Source of the DNA: Allomyces arbusculus
Lineage: Eukaryota > Blastocladiomycota > Blastocladiomycetes > Blastocladiales > Blastocladiaceae
Reading direction: 5' to 3'
Assembly (NCBI GenBank): GCA_027604705.1
Contig: JADHYV010000029.1
Location: 220,794-284,793, forward strand
DNA: 64,000 bases
Part shown: positions 1 through 10,271 of the stretch, one piece after another
Position numbering within the stretch: the first letter of the stretch is position 1
Layout of the letters: each line of letters begins with the position of its first letter
Notes under the pieces: generated by a model
Told to the model about the DNA's origin: nothing
The model's input: the letters and a program-made list of their open reading frames with translations, nothing else
The model's database searches: none
Translations under genes and position numbers: made by a program

Positions 1-77
1 GGCGAGGGGACGTAGCCGACGTGCTGCGCGTGCTGTTGGATTCGGTCGAGAATGGATTTTTCGAGCAGGGTCGTCAT
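1..77 (-). CDS. 5' end of an unidentified gene, cut by the left edge
   Basis: A start codon at 77 (reading leftward) opens a frame that stays open to base 1. It gives 25 residues beginning MTTLLEKSILDRIQQH, which look like an amphipathic N-terminal helix. The context matches a real start: it lies about 450 bp beyond the stop of the next minus-strand gene, leaving room for a promoter. Too little is visible to name a family, and a chance frame cannot be excluded. Confidence 0.4.
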   Translation of the reverse strand, partial: MTTLLEKSILDRIQQHAQHVGYVPS

Positions 78-532
78 GGTTGGTGATTGGTGCTCGGTGC
101 GTGCGTGCTGCTGCTGCAAGTTGGCGCTACCGTCGCGTTCGAGTTGATGCGGTAGTTGTTATTGGCAGCTGTGAGTTGCGACGGAGGATCATGCTTCCGA
201 GCAACTTGCGAACAGTATCGAGCTTGAGGAGCAGGCCGCAAATCGAGGCGTGGTTGTCACGTTTTGGTGCGGGACGTCCAGCACCTGGCACCAGATCGCG
301 TCGCTACGCACAAACCATTCGCTCATTCTCATTGATTACGACACCGACACCAGGCCCAACGCCCGTGCGCAATCTTCTAAAAACTACGCTAAGCTAATCC
401 ACACTGTACGCCCATCAGTTCCCCAGTCGTCCCATCCTCGTCCACCTCGCGCGCGTCCTTGGCAAACAAAGACCCCGAGTCCGTCCGCACACTCGCTCGC
501 GCCCACTCTCTTGGACTCGCGTGCGCGCCCGC
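78..532. other. Intergenic, probable promoter of the left-edge gene
   Basis: 455 bp between the left-edge gene start and the stop of the seven-helix-like gene, both on the minus strand. Only short shadow frames are present. I see no RNA gene or clear promoter element. Confidence 0.4.
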
Positions 533-1772
533 TCACTTGGACCGGCGTCCCTTATCCTTATCCACGGTTTCGTCCGACGCAACCGGCGACGCGACCGGCG
601 ACTTGGGTCGCGGCAACAGCGGCGGCAACGGCGTGCGCGGCGTCCCGGCCGGCGTCGGATCCCCCACCGGCGCGGGCCCGATGCCCTTCGCGCCAGTTGC
701 CACACGGCCCGTGACCGACGCCGCCGCCCCGCCGCCGGTCCCTGCGAGCGTCACTTTCGGCGTGTACCGCCCCGCCGCCAACGCCGACTTCGTCGACGGC
801 AATGCCGTCGCTGACAACGATGCCGCGGCCGTAGTCGACGACGTGGCGTTCAACTCGGTCCCGCCGGACTTGGCCGCTGCGCCCGTGCCGCCCGTCGAGT
901 GCGAATCGCTATCGTTCGACGTGTCCCCGTGCACGACCGACGTGGCCTTCACCGAGAACGCGCCGTTGAGCGTAACGAGCGCGAGCAAGTAGGGCTCCGT
1001 GTAGGGCGCCGACGCGTAGTCCGGATTTGCAATCCCCAAGATCAGCGGGACCAGAACCAAGATAATCGCGGCACATTCTTCGCCGAGCCGGATTTGCGGG
1101 TTGTAGAACATCTTGATCGCGGCAAACCGCGTCGCCATGAACGGGTTCGACTTGGCGTGCGCGAGAAAGGAAATGTCGGTCAAGAGGGCGACGAGCGAGT
1201 AGTAGAGGACACAGGCCACGTCGACGCCGCGGTACGCCGGGTAAGAAGGCTGGTACCAGGCGCCGCCGGAGACCCAGTCGGAGGCGATGTAGGCGTGCAG
1301 GTGAAGGGTGGACGAAAGCGTGCCAAGCACGGCGTATCCGGCCGTGTACCATGGTGCGAAACGGCGCCAGTTGCGCAGGTTGCGTGAATACGCGGTCATG
1401 CGGAGGAAGTTGAAGTAGACGGGCACGATCGAGTAGATGCGCTATTCATCGCGGACAAGAGAATTCCGGTCAGGGTCGAGCACGCGCCAGAGTTGATAAT
1501 TAGAAATCATTGACCTTGAGCACGTTCAGCGACACCGTGACGCGCCCCCACCACGGCCATGAAGGGTCGACGAGCCACGATCCGAGCGAGGCAAGGTTCA
1601 TGCCGTCGACGATTACGGCCAAGTACAGACTCGCCATGAGCAAATTCTGCATCGTGCGGCCCTTGTACCGCTGCCAGACGCAATTGAACGTGTCCACATT
1701 GATGCGCAGCGACATCAACGCCGTGGTCAGGCTAATCACGCGGCTCGTTACGAGCAGCGTTGACGGCGGCAT
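533..1772 (-). CDS. Multi-pass (about seven-helix) membrane protein of unknown function
   Basis: Two exons, 1515-1772 and 533-1441, with a 73-bp intron (donor GTCAATG, acceptor AATAG) encode 388 residues starting MPPSTLLVTSR. The joined reading is continuous across the splice (SLNVLK/RIYSIVPVYFNF). About seven hydrophobic segments fill the first ~250 residues, with aromatic-rich loops and a WY/PW-rich central loop, followed by a ~130-residue Ala/Gly/Ser/Thr-rich tail. The layout resembles a seven-transmembrane receptor-like protein, but I recognise no family signature, so receptor function is only a guess. The start is the first ATG ahead of the first hydrophobic segment. Confidence 0.65.
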
Positions 1773-2686
1773 CGTGGCGGCGCGTTGATGGTGGAGATGG
1801 TGGTTGCGGTACGGCAAATGGACTGCGCGCGCGTGGATCAGTGGTTGATTGGGCAGTGCCGTGACAACGGCGACAGCAGCAGCAGCAGAAGCAGCAGCGC
1901 GGAGGACCGCGTTGGAGGGTCGCCAGGGTAGCGCAAGGGTCAACACGAGGGCAGCGAGGGTAGCAGGCGGGAGCGATCGCTCAGAGGGCAACAGCTGCTC
2001 TTCATGGCGAATGAGGACGCGCTGAGCAGCCATGTCATGCATTTGCGCTCGCGATCCGTTGTCGGCCCCCAGGCCAGGGCCGTTTTGGTCCGGGCGGGCA
2101 CACGACGCACGCGCGCGCGTGCCGTTGGTCTGCGCCCGGTTCGCGATGAAAGGTGATTCCCAGCCAAGGCCAGGTGGGAGACGCGCCATGTCCTCCAGTA
2201 CCGGCCGTGAGCACCTACCTACCACGTCGCAGACAAGGTCGTCGCTCGTTGCGGACCGGCGGGTGTCCATCTGGCCTGTCCAGGAAAGAGAACAGTTATC
2301 ATCAAGCACCATCAAGCACCCAAGCATGCAGGCCAACTTCCACTTTTCAACGCGATCCCATTTCCAGGGCAGACACGACACGATGGTCGACACACGCAAG
2401 AAAAAACAACATGAGCGAGGGGGAGAGGGAACAGGAACGGCAATGGCCTGACCAGCGCGTGTTTCCATCCAACAGCGCGGCGCCAATTGCCGGTCAAAAG
2501 GAGCTAGATAGGGAGGAGTGCCGAAAAAACGATAAACTGGGCAAACCAAGAAATGGTGGAACTCGGACACAAGGTTCACGAGCAACTCATTGAAGCAAAA
2601 CGACCAAGACCAACCAGCAGAGCAGAGCAAAGCAAGAAGAACGAACATCAAACCAAACAACACCCCAACCAACCATCACGCGGCAT
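1773..2686. other. Intergenic, upstream of the membrane-protein gene
   Basis: 914 bp between two minus-strand genes. It is GC-rich near 2000-2200 and A-rich on the plus strand toward 2400-2700. Only overlapping shadow frames without family resemblance are present. It should contain the promoter of the 1772 gene and the 3' untranslated region of the RA-PH gene. Confidence 0.4.
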
Positions 2687-5410
2687 TTACCAGCGCGACT
2701 TTGGAATCATTTCAATCAAACTGCGCTTCGGCATGGCGCCACCCGCCGCATAACTCGCCGGCTCGCTCATAATCGGTGCCGCCTGCTGCTCCCTACGGCG
2801 ATCAATCCGGTCCAACAACGTCCCCGGCCCACCCGTCGGCTCCGCGTCCAGTGCGGCCCGGTGCCGCGACCGCGACCGCGCGCGCGTCCGCGCAATCGTC
2901 CCCGACCGCGCCAAGTGCTGCGACCGGTTCCGCGCCAATGTCGCACCAACGGGTGCACCTTCGTCGTCGTCGTCGGTCGCACCGGGCGTGTCGCTCGCGT
3001 ACATGCGGTGCGGGTACTCGTCGGCCGCGGCGGCGAGGTCGTCGTCGGGGGTGACGAGGGGGGGTGGGGGCGCGCGGGTACTGCCCATGCGGCCGAGCGT
3101 CGCGTAGGCGCGGCCCGCAGGCGCCGAGGAGTCGGCGCCGTGGCGGTTCGCGTCGCGCGTGCGCGAGGCCATGGTCCGGGACCGTGCGAGCGTAGAACGA
3201 GCACGGACGACCGACGGTTCCTCGCCCTGGAAGTCGAGCAAGGGTTTGCCCGTGACCGGTGCGGAGCCCGCCATGACGGGAATGATCGGTCCCGTAGGAT
3301 GGTTGGTCGGTGCGGTGGTCGACACGGGCAAGCCGCTCGGTGGTGCGGTCGGGCCCACCAGTCCGCCAACGAGACCGGTCAGTTGCGGCCCCTGCGGGAT
3401 CTGGACGGCCGCCTGCACCTGCTGCCCGGAAGTCCCCATCGGCACGGCACCCGCCGCGACCGGGTTGGTCATTGGCGCCTCGTCAAACCACTCCGGGTGC
3501 AAAAACTTATCGACGTGCGCCTTGGCATTGCGCAGGCAAAACAGCCATTCGCGCAATGATTCCTGCGACGGTGCGGCAAAGACAAACATGAACCCGGACG
3601 TATCCTCAAACAAACCGAACCGCTGCTGCGACTTGAGCGCGAGCACGTGGTGGTACTTTTTGTGAATCGCCTTGGCCGTGGCAGCACGCGCAGGCGTGGC
3701 CATATACACGTCAAAATGCGCGAGTGAGCAGACGAGTGCCGTGGGTTTCGACGACGACGAGGACGAGTAGACACTGGCCACAGCATCGGTCGAGGTCAGG
3801 TTCGCCTGCTGCGCAGCGACTTCGGCCGCGGCAATCGCGCCAGTCAAGGTCCCCGCCGTGCCGGACCCACTGCCGTCAAAACCGGCGACGGCCGTACTGT
3901 GCAGCTCGATCCCGTACTTGACTTCGACAAACCGTTTCTTCCAAACGCCTGTGCGCTTGGAATCCGTATACAGTGAGTCGCGCATGGGAGGGAAGACGAC
4001 ATTCAGTGCCTCGGCCGAGAGCGAAGCGCGGTACAGGTACGGCCGCACGACAAGCGCATTCGTCGTTTCGGGTTCCCACGTCTTGAGCACGCTCGCGACC
4101 GGTTCCCAGTCGCGCAGCGGCCGTTCCACGCCCAAATCATTGTAGACCTCAAACAAGACCCAGTCGCCGTCGGCCCCAGCGCCCTCGACGTCGTTTGGGA
4201 TCACGGCGGTCGGCGGCAGGTTCAGCTGCGTGAGAACCGCGGTCACGACTTGCTCGGCGGTCATGAGCGACGTGAGCGTCACGTCGAGGTAGGTCTGCAC
4301 GTGCGCCGAATGCACGTGGATGCGCGCAGGCACCTTGTGCACTTGCGCGAGCGCGAGTTTCTCGAGCGTGCGCTGCACATTGGTTGGGACCGGTTCGACA
4401 GGGGTCGCATTGGCGGCCGCGGCACGGCGCGTCGATTTCTTGCGCGACGGCGCACGTGAGAGCGAGCTGGTGCCATGGCGCGACGTCGAGTTATTGCGCG
4501 ACAAGTTCCCGCCCGACGTCGCCGCAGCAGCGGCAGCGGCCATGCCCTCGTCGTCGACAAACGGAAGCGGCGGTGGGGGCGGCGTGGCGCGCGCCGACTG
4601 GCTGCGGGTCAAGGTGGCGCCATGGTTGAGCGACCGTTGCCGGACCAAGGTTGCGGCCAGCGGCGCGTCCTCGTCCTCGTCGTCGTCAGCTGCGGCACGT
4701 GCTGCGCTGCGGCGCTTGCTGGCGCGAGGCGTTTCTTCCTCGGCGGGCGAATCGGTGCCGCCGCGCAGGGGAATAAAGTGCGGCAGCTGTAAGGGCGGCA
4801 GCTGCGGGACTTGCAGCGGCGAGGCCAGGTGCAGGTGCAACGGTACATTGTCGGCCGCGTGGTCGTCGTCGTCGTACTTGTCGTCGTCGAGACTGCGCGT
4901 GCGGCGGCCGAGAAAGAGCGCTGGGTTCGAGTTGGCCGAGGGCGGGCGGGAACGGGACCGAGGGGAAGCGCCAGCGGGGATAGGCGAGAGCGCGCGCGGC
5001 GAGTCGGTGCGGTGCGACCAGGGCGTCCCGTAGGACAAGGAGGAGCTCGAGGGGGCGGCCGACGGCGGCAGCGACGGCATTAGTAGCGTCGAGAGGCGCT
5101 TGGACGCGCGACCCGTGGCGAGCATAGCGTCGAGCTCGGCAGCGAGCGCGGCCAGGTCGCCGAGCGCCGACAGGTCGTGCGCTTCGATTGGCCGCGCGTG
5201 TGGGTGCGCGTCATCCTGCTGCTGCTGTTGCTGATTCTGCGGCAAGGAGCGCGAGCGTGTGGGCGGCGGGTCCTGCTCCTGCTGTTGCGCCGGGTCGGGC
5301 AGCTGCGGCGCGGGCGGGCCGAGCGGCGAGAGGCCGGCCAGGTCGAGCTGGAGCTGGTCAAGCAGGCCGGCGAGCGACTCGGACGAGGCCGGCGCCGCTT
5401 GCTGGGCCAT
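2687..5410 (-). CDS. RA-PH adaptor of the MRL (RIAM/lamellipodin/MIG-10) type
   Basis: A single exon of 907 residues starting MAQQAAPASS. The order is two short leucine-rich amphipathic helices near the N-terminus (about 9-27 and 76-97), a long Ser/Pro/Gln-rich stretch with a poly-Pro run near 273, a Ras-association domain (about 360-457) and, directly after it, a PH domain (about 480-640, with an inserted loop). An Arg/Ser/Pro-rich tail follows. RA directly followed by PH is the core of MRL and Grb7/10/14 adaptors. The phrase DWVLFEVYNDLGVERPL and the AHFDVYM segment of the PH resemble the MRL version. No SH2 domain follows, which argues against Grb7. MRL proteins link Rap/Ras GTPases to actin assembly and, through N-terminal helices, to talin; the helices here could play that part, but this is inferred. 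An upstream in-frame extension to 5563 lacks an ATG in good context. Confidence 0.75.
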   Translation of the reverse strand: MAQQAAPASSESLAGLLDQLQLDLAGLSPLGPPAPQLPDPAQQQEQDPPPTRSRSLPQNQQQQQQDDAHPHARPIEAHDLSALGDLAALAAELDAMLATGRASKRLSTLLMPSLPPSAAPSSSSLSYGTPWSHRTDSPRALSPIPAGASPRSRSRPPSANSNPALFLGRRTRSLDDDKYDDDDHAADNVPLHLHLASPLQVPQLPPLQLPHFIPLRGGTDSPAEEETPRASKRRSAARAAADDDEDEDAPLAATLVRQRSLNHGATLTRSQSARATPPPPPLPFVDDEGMAAAAAAATSGGNLSRNNSTSRHGTSSLSRAPSRKKSTRRAAAANATPVEPVPTNVQRTLEKLALAQVHKVPARIHVHSAHVQTYLDVTLTSLMTAEQVVTAVLTQLNLPPTAVIPNDVEGAGADGDWVLFEVYNDLGVERPLRDWEPVASVLKTWEPETTNALVVRPYLYRASLSAEALNVVFPPMRDSLYTDSKRTGVWKKRFVEVKYGIELHSTAVAGFDGSGSGTAGTLTGAIAAAEVAAQQANLTSTDAVASVYSSSSSSKPTALVCSLAHFDVYMATPARAATAKAIHKKYHHVLALKSQQRFGLFEDTSGFMFVFAAPSQESLREWLFCLRNAKAHVDKFLHPEWFDEAPMTNPVAAGAVPMGTSGQQVQAAVQIPQGPQLTGLVGGLVGPTAPPSGLPVSTTAPTNHPTGPIIPVMAGSAPVTGKPLLDFQGEEPSVVRARSTLARSRTMASRTRDANRHGADSSAPAGRAYATLGRMGSTRAPPPPLVTPDDDLAAAADEYPHRMYASDTPGATDDDDEGAPVGATLARNRSQHLARSGTIARTRARSRSRHRAALDAEPTGGPGTLLDRIDRRREQQAAPIMSEPASYAAGGAMPKRSLIEMIPKSRW

Positions 5411-6392
5411 GGCGAGGTGGAGCAGTGCGGGTCGGTCGAGGTGGAGGGACTTGGCGGGGGAGAGGGGGAGCGAACGCCAGCGGCCAAGTCGGCAGGCGCT
5501 GCGCGCGGCGCGGAACAAGGCGCACTCAGCACTTGGGGCGCTGCGGCGGTTTGGCTGCACCAAGTTAGTGCGCGCGACCGGGGCGTGTTGCGCGGCGGTG
5601 GAGGGGGTCGGCGGCGCCCGCGGGCCGGCCGGTCGGGAGCGGTGGTGGTGGTGGCCGGGTCGGCGCGTGGCGCGACCAGAGAAGCCAGCGAGCAGAAGAG
5701 GAAACCGGCTTGCGGGGCGCTGCGCCGCTGTCTGGTGGGAAAGTCATTTGCGTTTCGCCTTGGCGTTTTCGCCGTCTCCGGGGTTCGCAGCGCAGAGCAG
5801 GGGCCCTCTGTCCCTGCTTCAGCGCATCTCCAGCAATCGAGCGCGATGAGCGCAACCTGGTCTCAGGCACGACAGCCAGTCCCCACCAACTCGCCCCAAT
5901 TCACACGGCATCGTCGCGAAAGAGCCCTCGAGCGACCGTGAGCGGCGACGGCTCATGATCGCCCTGGGTCGCCCTGAATGCGCGGCGACCAGCGTCACAA
6001 CGTAACGCGAAACGACGCTCCTCTGTCGCGCGAATCGCGGGGCGCCTCGAGTGCTTTGCTTTGTGGGATGCCTTTGGTTGAGCTGCGATGTCTTCCCACG
6101 ACGTTTCGATTGTGGAGTGACTCCCACAAACGCTGAGCGGCGCGACCGGGCAATTAATCCAAGCGCGCGTGAGCGCCAACCGTGCAAGGCATCCAACCAA
6201 TCGGTCCTGTATTGCGGTCCGGTCGTCGCCGCCGCGCCCGTCGTCGGAGACAAGGCGCAACACGCCCAAACTCGAGAGACAACGACGGGGATGCCGTTGC
6301 GCTGAGCACCTCAAGGGCCCGGTTTCTGCCCGTTCTTTTCTCACACGGCCGCAGCGATTCGGACAAACGAGCAGCGTATATTGCGGACGTTC
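5411..6392. other. Intergenic, promoter region of the RA-PH gene
   Basis: 982 bp between the start of the RA-PH gene and the stop of the eS28 gene, both on the minus strand. Numerous GC-rich overlapping frames look like shadows. No RNA gene was recognised. Confidence 0.4.
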
Positions 6393-6596
6393 TTAACGCA
6401 GACGGCGCGCCTCGCGCTCCGACTCGAGCAGCGTCAGCACGTCGTTGACGCGCACGGGGCCCTTGACGTTGCGAATGATCGAGCGCGTCGAGTCGTCCAC
6501 AAAGACAACGCGCACCTGCGTGACACCACCGCGCGAGCCCGTGCGGCCCAGCACCGACGTGACCTTGGCAAGCTTAATCCCGGATTGCTTGGCGTC
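6393..6596 (-). CDS. RPS28: Small-subunit ribosomal protein eS28 (main exon)
   Basis: This exon encodes 67 residues that match eS28 almost end to end: [17 protein letters not shown], then the hallmark [12 protein letters not shown] and the C-terminal [14 protein letters not shown]. The protein is a cytosolic 40S component near the mRNA exit. The exon begins right after an acceptor (CTGCCAG at 6597-6603) at the second codon, so the initiator ATG must lie in an upstream exon. The only ATG followed by a locally typical donor in that stretch is at 7217-7219 (ATG|GTGCGC, with A at -3), which would give a 620-bp intron and a 68-residue product, close to the family length of about 67-69. The identity is very firm; the position of the start codon is moderately supported. 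Confidence 0.93.
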   Translation of the reverse strand, partial: DAKQSGIKLAKVTSVLGRTGSRGGVTQVRVVFVDDSTRSIIRNVKGPVRVNDVLTLLESEREARRLR

Positions 6597-7649
6597 CTGG
6601 CAGTCGCAAAAAAATAGGGTAGAAAGCCAAAGGTCTTTAGTGACATTCGAACAGAGTGCAGGCGGAACAAATGCTGGGAACGGCATTCAAGTGGGAGACA
6701 GCCAAATCCACTTTGCGGTGAGCGAGTCGAGCGCGCGCGGCATGCAACTTCAGCGAGCCAAGAGAAACGACCAGCAACCGAGCGAGGCAAACGTGTATCG
6801 GGCAGCAAAACGGGCAAAATCCATCGAGCAGAGGTTCCCCAGGGCCGAATCAACACAAAGTTGTCGGCGAGGTGCTCCGCGCCGTCTTCATCCCGCCGCA
6901 GCCACAGAGCACCCCATGGTCCAGAGAGCCCCGAAATCGAGCGAACGTCCAGCGCATCAAGCAGCAGGGACCGAGTAACGCTCGTTCAAGCAAATTGCGA
7001 GCAATTTTGATGGCGGTTTCGATAACGAGTCGAGGGTGGTCACGGTCGTGCATCCGTTCGATGCGTGCATGGGCGAGCGCCGTGGACGCTGGAATGACGG
7101 TGGCGTCGGTTTCGCTCGCTCGCCCGCTCAAATTGGTTTGGTTTCCGGTTCGAGGCGCTCGCGCTCGTGCAAAGTGGTCTGGTGCCCCCCACGTTGACGT
7201 TGGTGGTGAGGCGCACCATGTTGATTCTTGGATAGGCCGTGAGGAGAGAGGGTGGCAACGCAAGTGCGGTAGTGCGTCCAAGTTACTGGCTGGTTTTGTT
7301 CGACGTGTCACATCTATCGCCTCGAAGACTGAAACCTGATTTTGTGCAAACCTAACCTGACGAGTCTTTCGTTGCACTCTCTACACAAGACGACGGCGAC
7401 GCGCACCGCGATGAAGCGAAAACTTGTCCATTCACAAAGAAGAAATGATGCGACGACCCGGCGACCATGAGCCGACTCCGACAGGAAACACGTCAATGAA
7501 TGCGACCGCGCGTGCAACCCATCCGCCCGCAGAAACGAACGTCAAATCCAAACCAAATCAACCGCAAAGCAAGATTAGAGCCGTGTCCCCCACTCATTCA
7601 CCCTTGGCACACTCCATGCCGCGCCGTCCCGGCGCATCCACGGCACGCT
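6597..7649. other. Probable long first intron and promoter of eS28
   Basis: If the eS28 start codon is at 7217-7219, then 6597-7216 is its first intron and 7220-7649 its promoter, which also holds the 3' untranslated region side of the V-ATPase gene. The intron would be several times longer than every other intron in the window. I looked for C/D-box snoRNA motifs (revcomp TCATCA with TCAG) and saw no convincing pair. Confidence 0.4.
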
Positions 7650-9853
7650 CTACTCGAGCAGCGCGCGGAACCGGTCCTCAATCTCTTTTTGCAGCGCTGC
7701 GTACCGCTCGCAGACGACCTGCTCGCCGTCGTTTGGGTTCTCAAACTTCATCGACGACAGCTTGTAGATCAAGTCGCCCATGGCGTCCTTGATCTTAACC
7801 CAGGTGATTTGCGAGTTGGTCACTTCGACCGCGTGCGTCGCGTGGTCGTAGAAACCCATCAGGTTGCGCAGCATCCACACGGTCTTGTAGAACGGGCAGT
7901 ACCGATCGTAGTCCGAGTACCCGTTTTGCTGCAAAAAGTCGTCCTTGATAATCTTGGCAATTTCGAGCGTGATCTTGTCGGTCTCGGCGAGCGCCGACTA
8001 CAAGCGTGGAAAGTGAAGGAGACGCGTCGCGGTGAGCCGAGAGATCCGAGAAATGCGACTGGGTCCCGACTTTGATGCGATGAAAAACGTTACCTTGCCG
8101 ACGAGCTGCACAATTTCGCTCAGGTCCTCCTCCATTTGTAGAATCTCTTTGCACTTGGTGCGCAACGGCACGAAATCCGGGTCAAACTGCTCATAGTGCG
8201 GCTCGAGCGCCTTGAGGTACTTGGAATAGGACAGCGACCAGTTGACCGATGGGAAATGCTTGCGCTGCGCCAGCTTCTTGTCGAGCCCCCAAAACACTTG
8301 CACGATTCCGAGCGTCGCCGACGTGACCGGGTCCGAGAAATCACCGCCGGGCGGCGAGACGGCACCGACAATCGAGACCGACCCCTTGCGCGACGGGTTG
8401 CCGAGACACACGACTTTACCCGCACGCTCGTAAAAGGACGCGAGCTTGGCGCCCAAATAGGCCGGGTACCCCGAATCCGCGGGCATTTCCGCGAGACGCC
8501 CCGAAATTTCACGCAGCGCCTCGGCCCAGCGCGACGTCGAGTCGGCCATCATGGCCACGTCCATGCCCATGTCGCGGAAGTACTCGGAAAGCGTGATCCC
8601 CGTGTAGATCGAGGCCTCGCGCGCGGCCACGGGCATGTTGGACGTGTTGGCGACGAGGGTCGTGCGCTTCATGATCGATTCTTTCCGGCCATTGATTTCC
8701 GTCGACAACGTCGGGAAGTCCATGAGCACTTCGGCCATTTCGTTGCCGCGCTCGCCGCAGCCAACGTAGATGATCACATTCGAGTTGGAGTACTTGGAGA
8801 GCGACTGCGAAATCACCGTCTTACCGCATCCAAACGCGCCGGGGATTGCCGTCGTCCCGCCCTGCACGCAGGGGAACAGCGCGTCGAGCACGCGCTGGCC
8901 TGTGAGCAGCGGGTAGTCGGCCGCGAGCTTTTCCGTAACGGGCCGCGGGTTGCGCACGGGCCACGTGTGCATCATCGTGAAACTCTGCTTTTGTCCGGCA
9001 AATTCGACTTCGAGCACCGTGTCGTTGAGCGTGTAGTTGCCCTTGGGCGCAATGTAGGTGACAGTGCCGCGCGCCTTGGGGGGCAGCAAGATCTTGTGCG
9101 TGACGAGCGTGTTTTCGAAGACGGAGCCGAAGATATCGCCGCCCGTAATATGCGAGCCAATGTCGAGTCCCGTTGCCGGGTCAAATTCCCAGGAGATGGT
9201 CTTGTCGAGGGCCTCGGTCGCAATGCCGCGCGGAATGTAGATCGACTTGGACACGTCCTGAATGGCCTTGAGAGGGCGCTGGATGCCGTCAAAGATGTTG
9301 GAGCAGAGACCCGGGCCGAGCTCGACGGAGAGGGGCTTGCCCGTGCGCAGGACAGGGTCGCCGACGGTCAGGCCGGCTGGAAGAGAAAAAGCAGACGCAG
9401 TCAGACTCTTGACATGGGGAGCGTTTGATCGATCAATGGGGAAACGAAGACGTACACGTCTCCTCGTAGACTTGCAGCGTTGCCTTGTCGCCGTCAATGC
9501 GAATGACTTCACCGACAAGCTCGGCATGGCCGACCCGGACCAGCTCGTACATGGCCGACCCGGACATGTGCTCGGCAACGACGACTATTGACGCCGGGTA
9601 TGGCGCGGATTAGGGATGAGCAACGCAACCGAGAGCAACCAATCAGCCTGAAGCAATCGACGCACCAGGGCCGGAGACCGAGAAAATGTAGCCGAACATG
9701 GACTCGCGCTCCTCATCGCGGATGCGCGGCAGGTCCCGCTGAGCGTTTTCGAGCGCGCCAGCCTGGAGATCGCGTGGAAGCAGCGTGGTGAGAAGACGTT
9801 GATCCGGCGAAAGCCAGCAGTTGATGGACATCGGTCGGGCGTGCCCGTACCAT
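7650..9853 (-). CDS. VMA1: V-type proton ATPase catalytic subunit A
   Basis: Five exons (9851-9853, 9666-9762, 9456-9584, 8094-9376, 7650-7997) give 619 residues, the usual length for subunit A. The first exon is only the ATG, followed by an 88-bp intron with donor GTACGG. The protein reads [10 protein letters not shown], then [20 protein letters not shown], the P-loop GAFGCGKT, the [11 protein letters not shown] segment, [20 protein letters not shown] and the C-terminal DRFRALLE. It is the ATP-hydrolysing subunit of the V1 sector, which acidifies vacuoles. All splice joins restore family-conserved sequence (for example [18 protein letters not shown] across 9377-9455). No intein is present, unlike in yeast VMA1. 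The gene is divergent from the orphan gene at 10272. Confidence 0.96.
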
Positions 9854-10271
9854 TGTAATCGAGATCAAGAGGGAGAGAATAAGAGCGTGGAGGAGACGCG
9901 TCGAATTCGCGTCGTTGGCGTCGGGCTGGGCCGTGCGGGAGTCCAATGGAGGACCAGAGAGCGGTGATCTGACGCGACGGCCGAATGCAGGCACTTGTGC
10001 TGGTCCAAGGGCGGGTAGTGCCGGTACTGACGAGGCGGCACGGTCGTCGCGGTGACTGTGTCGATGGTGCTTTTGCGCGACGCCGTGCTGATCTTGCGGG
10101 TGTCGGCGGGCAGCGGCCGTGTGGCCGCGACCGACACGCGTCCTCGTGCTTGAAGAAGAACGCGATCAGATGCACGTGAGGACCCGCGCAAGACTGCGAC
10201 GCCTAATCTGCCGCCCACCGCTGATCACTAGAGATCGCCAGCGCAACCTCCGGCCGTCGCCGTCGCCAAGC
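9854..10271. other. Divergent promoter region, V-ATPase A / orphan gene
   Basis: 418 bp between divergent start codons at 9853 (-) and 10272 (+). No separate gene was recognised. Confidence 0.4.

Noticed and set aside
7650-9853. Possible intein in the V-ATPase A gene, as in yeast VMA1
   Set aside because: The P-loop region reads straight through [20 protein letters not shown] with no insertion; total length is normal for the subunit.
9740-10175. 196-residue minus frame upstream of V-ATPase A
   Set aside because: It overlaps the traced first two exons and promoter of V-ATPase A in another frame and has no family resemblance.
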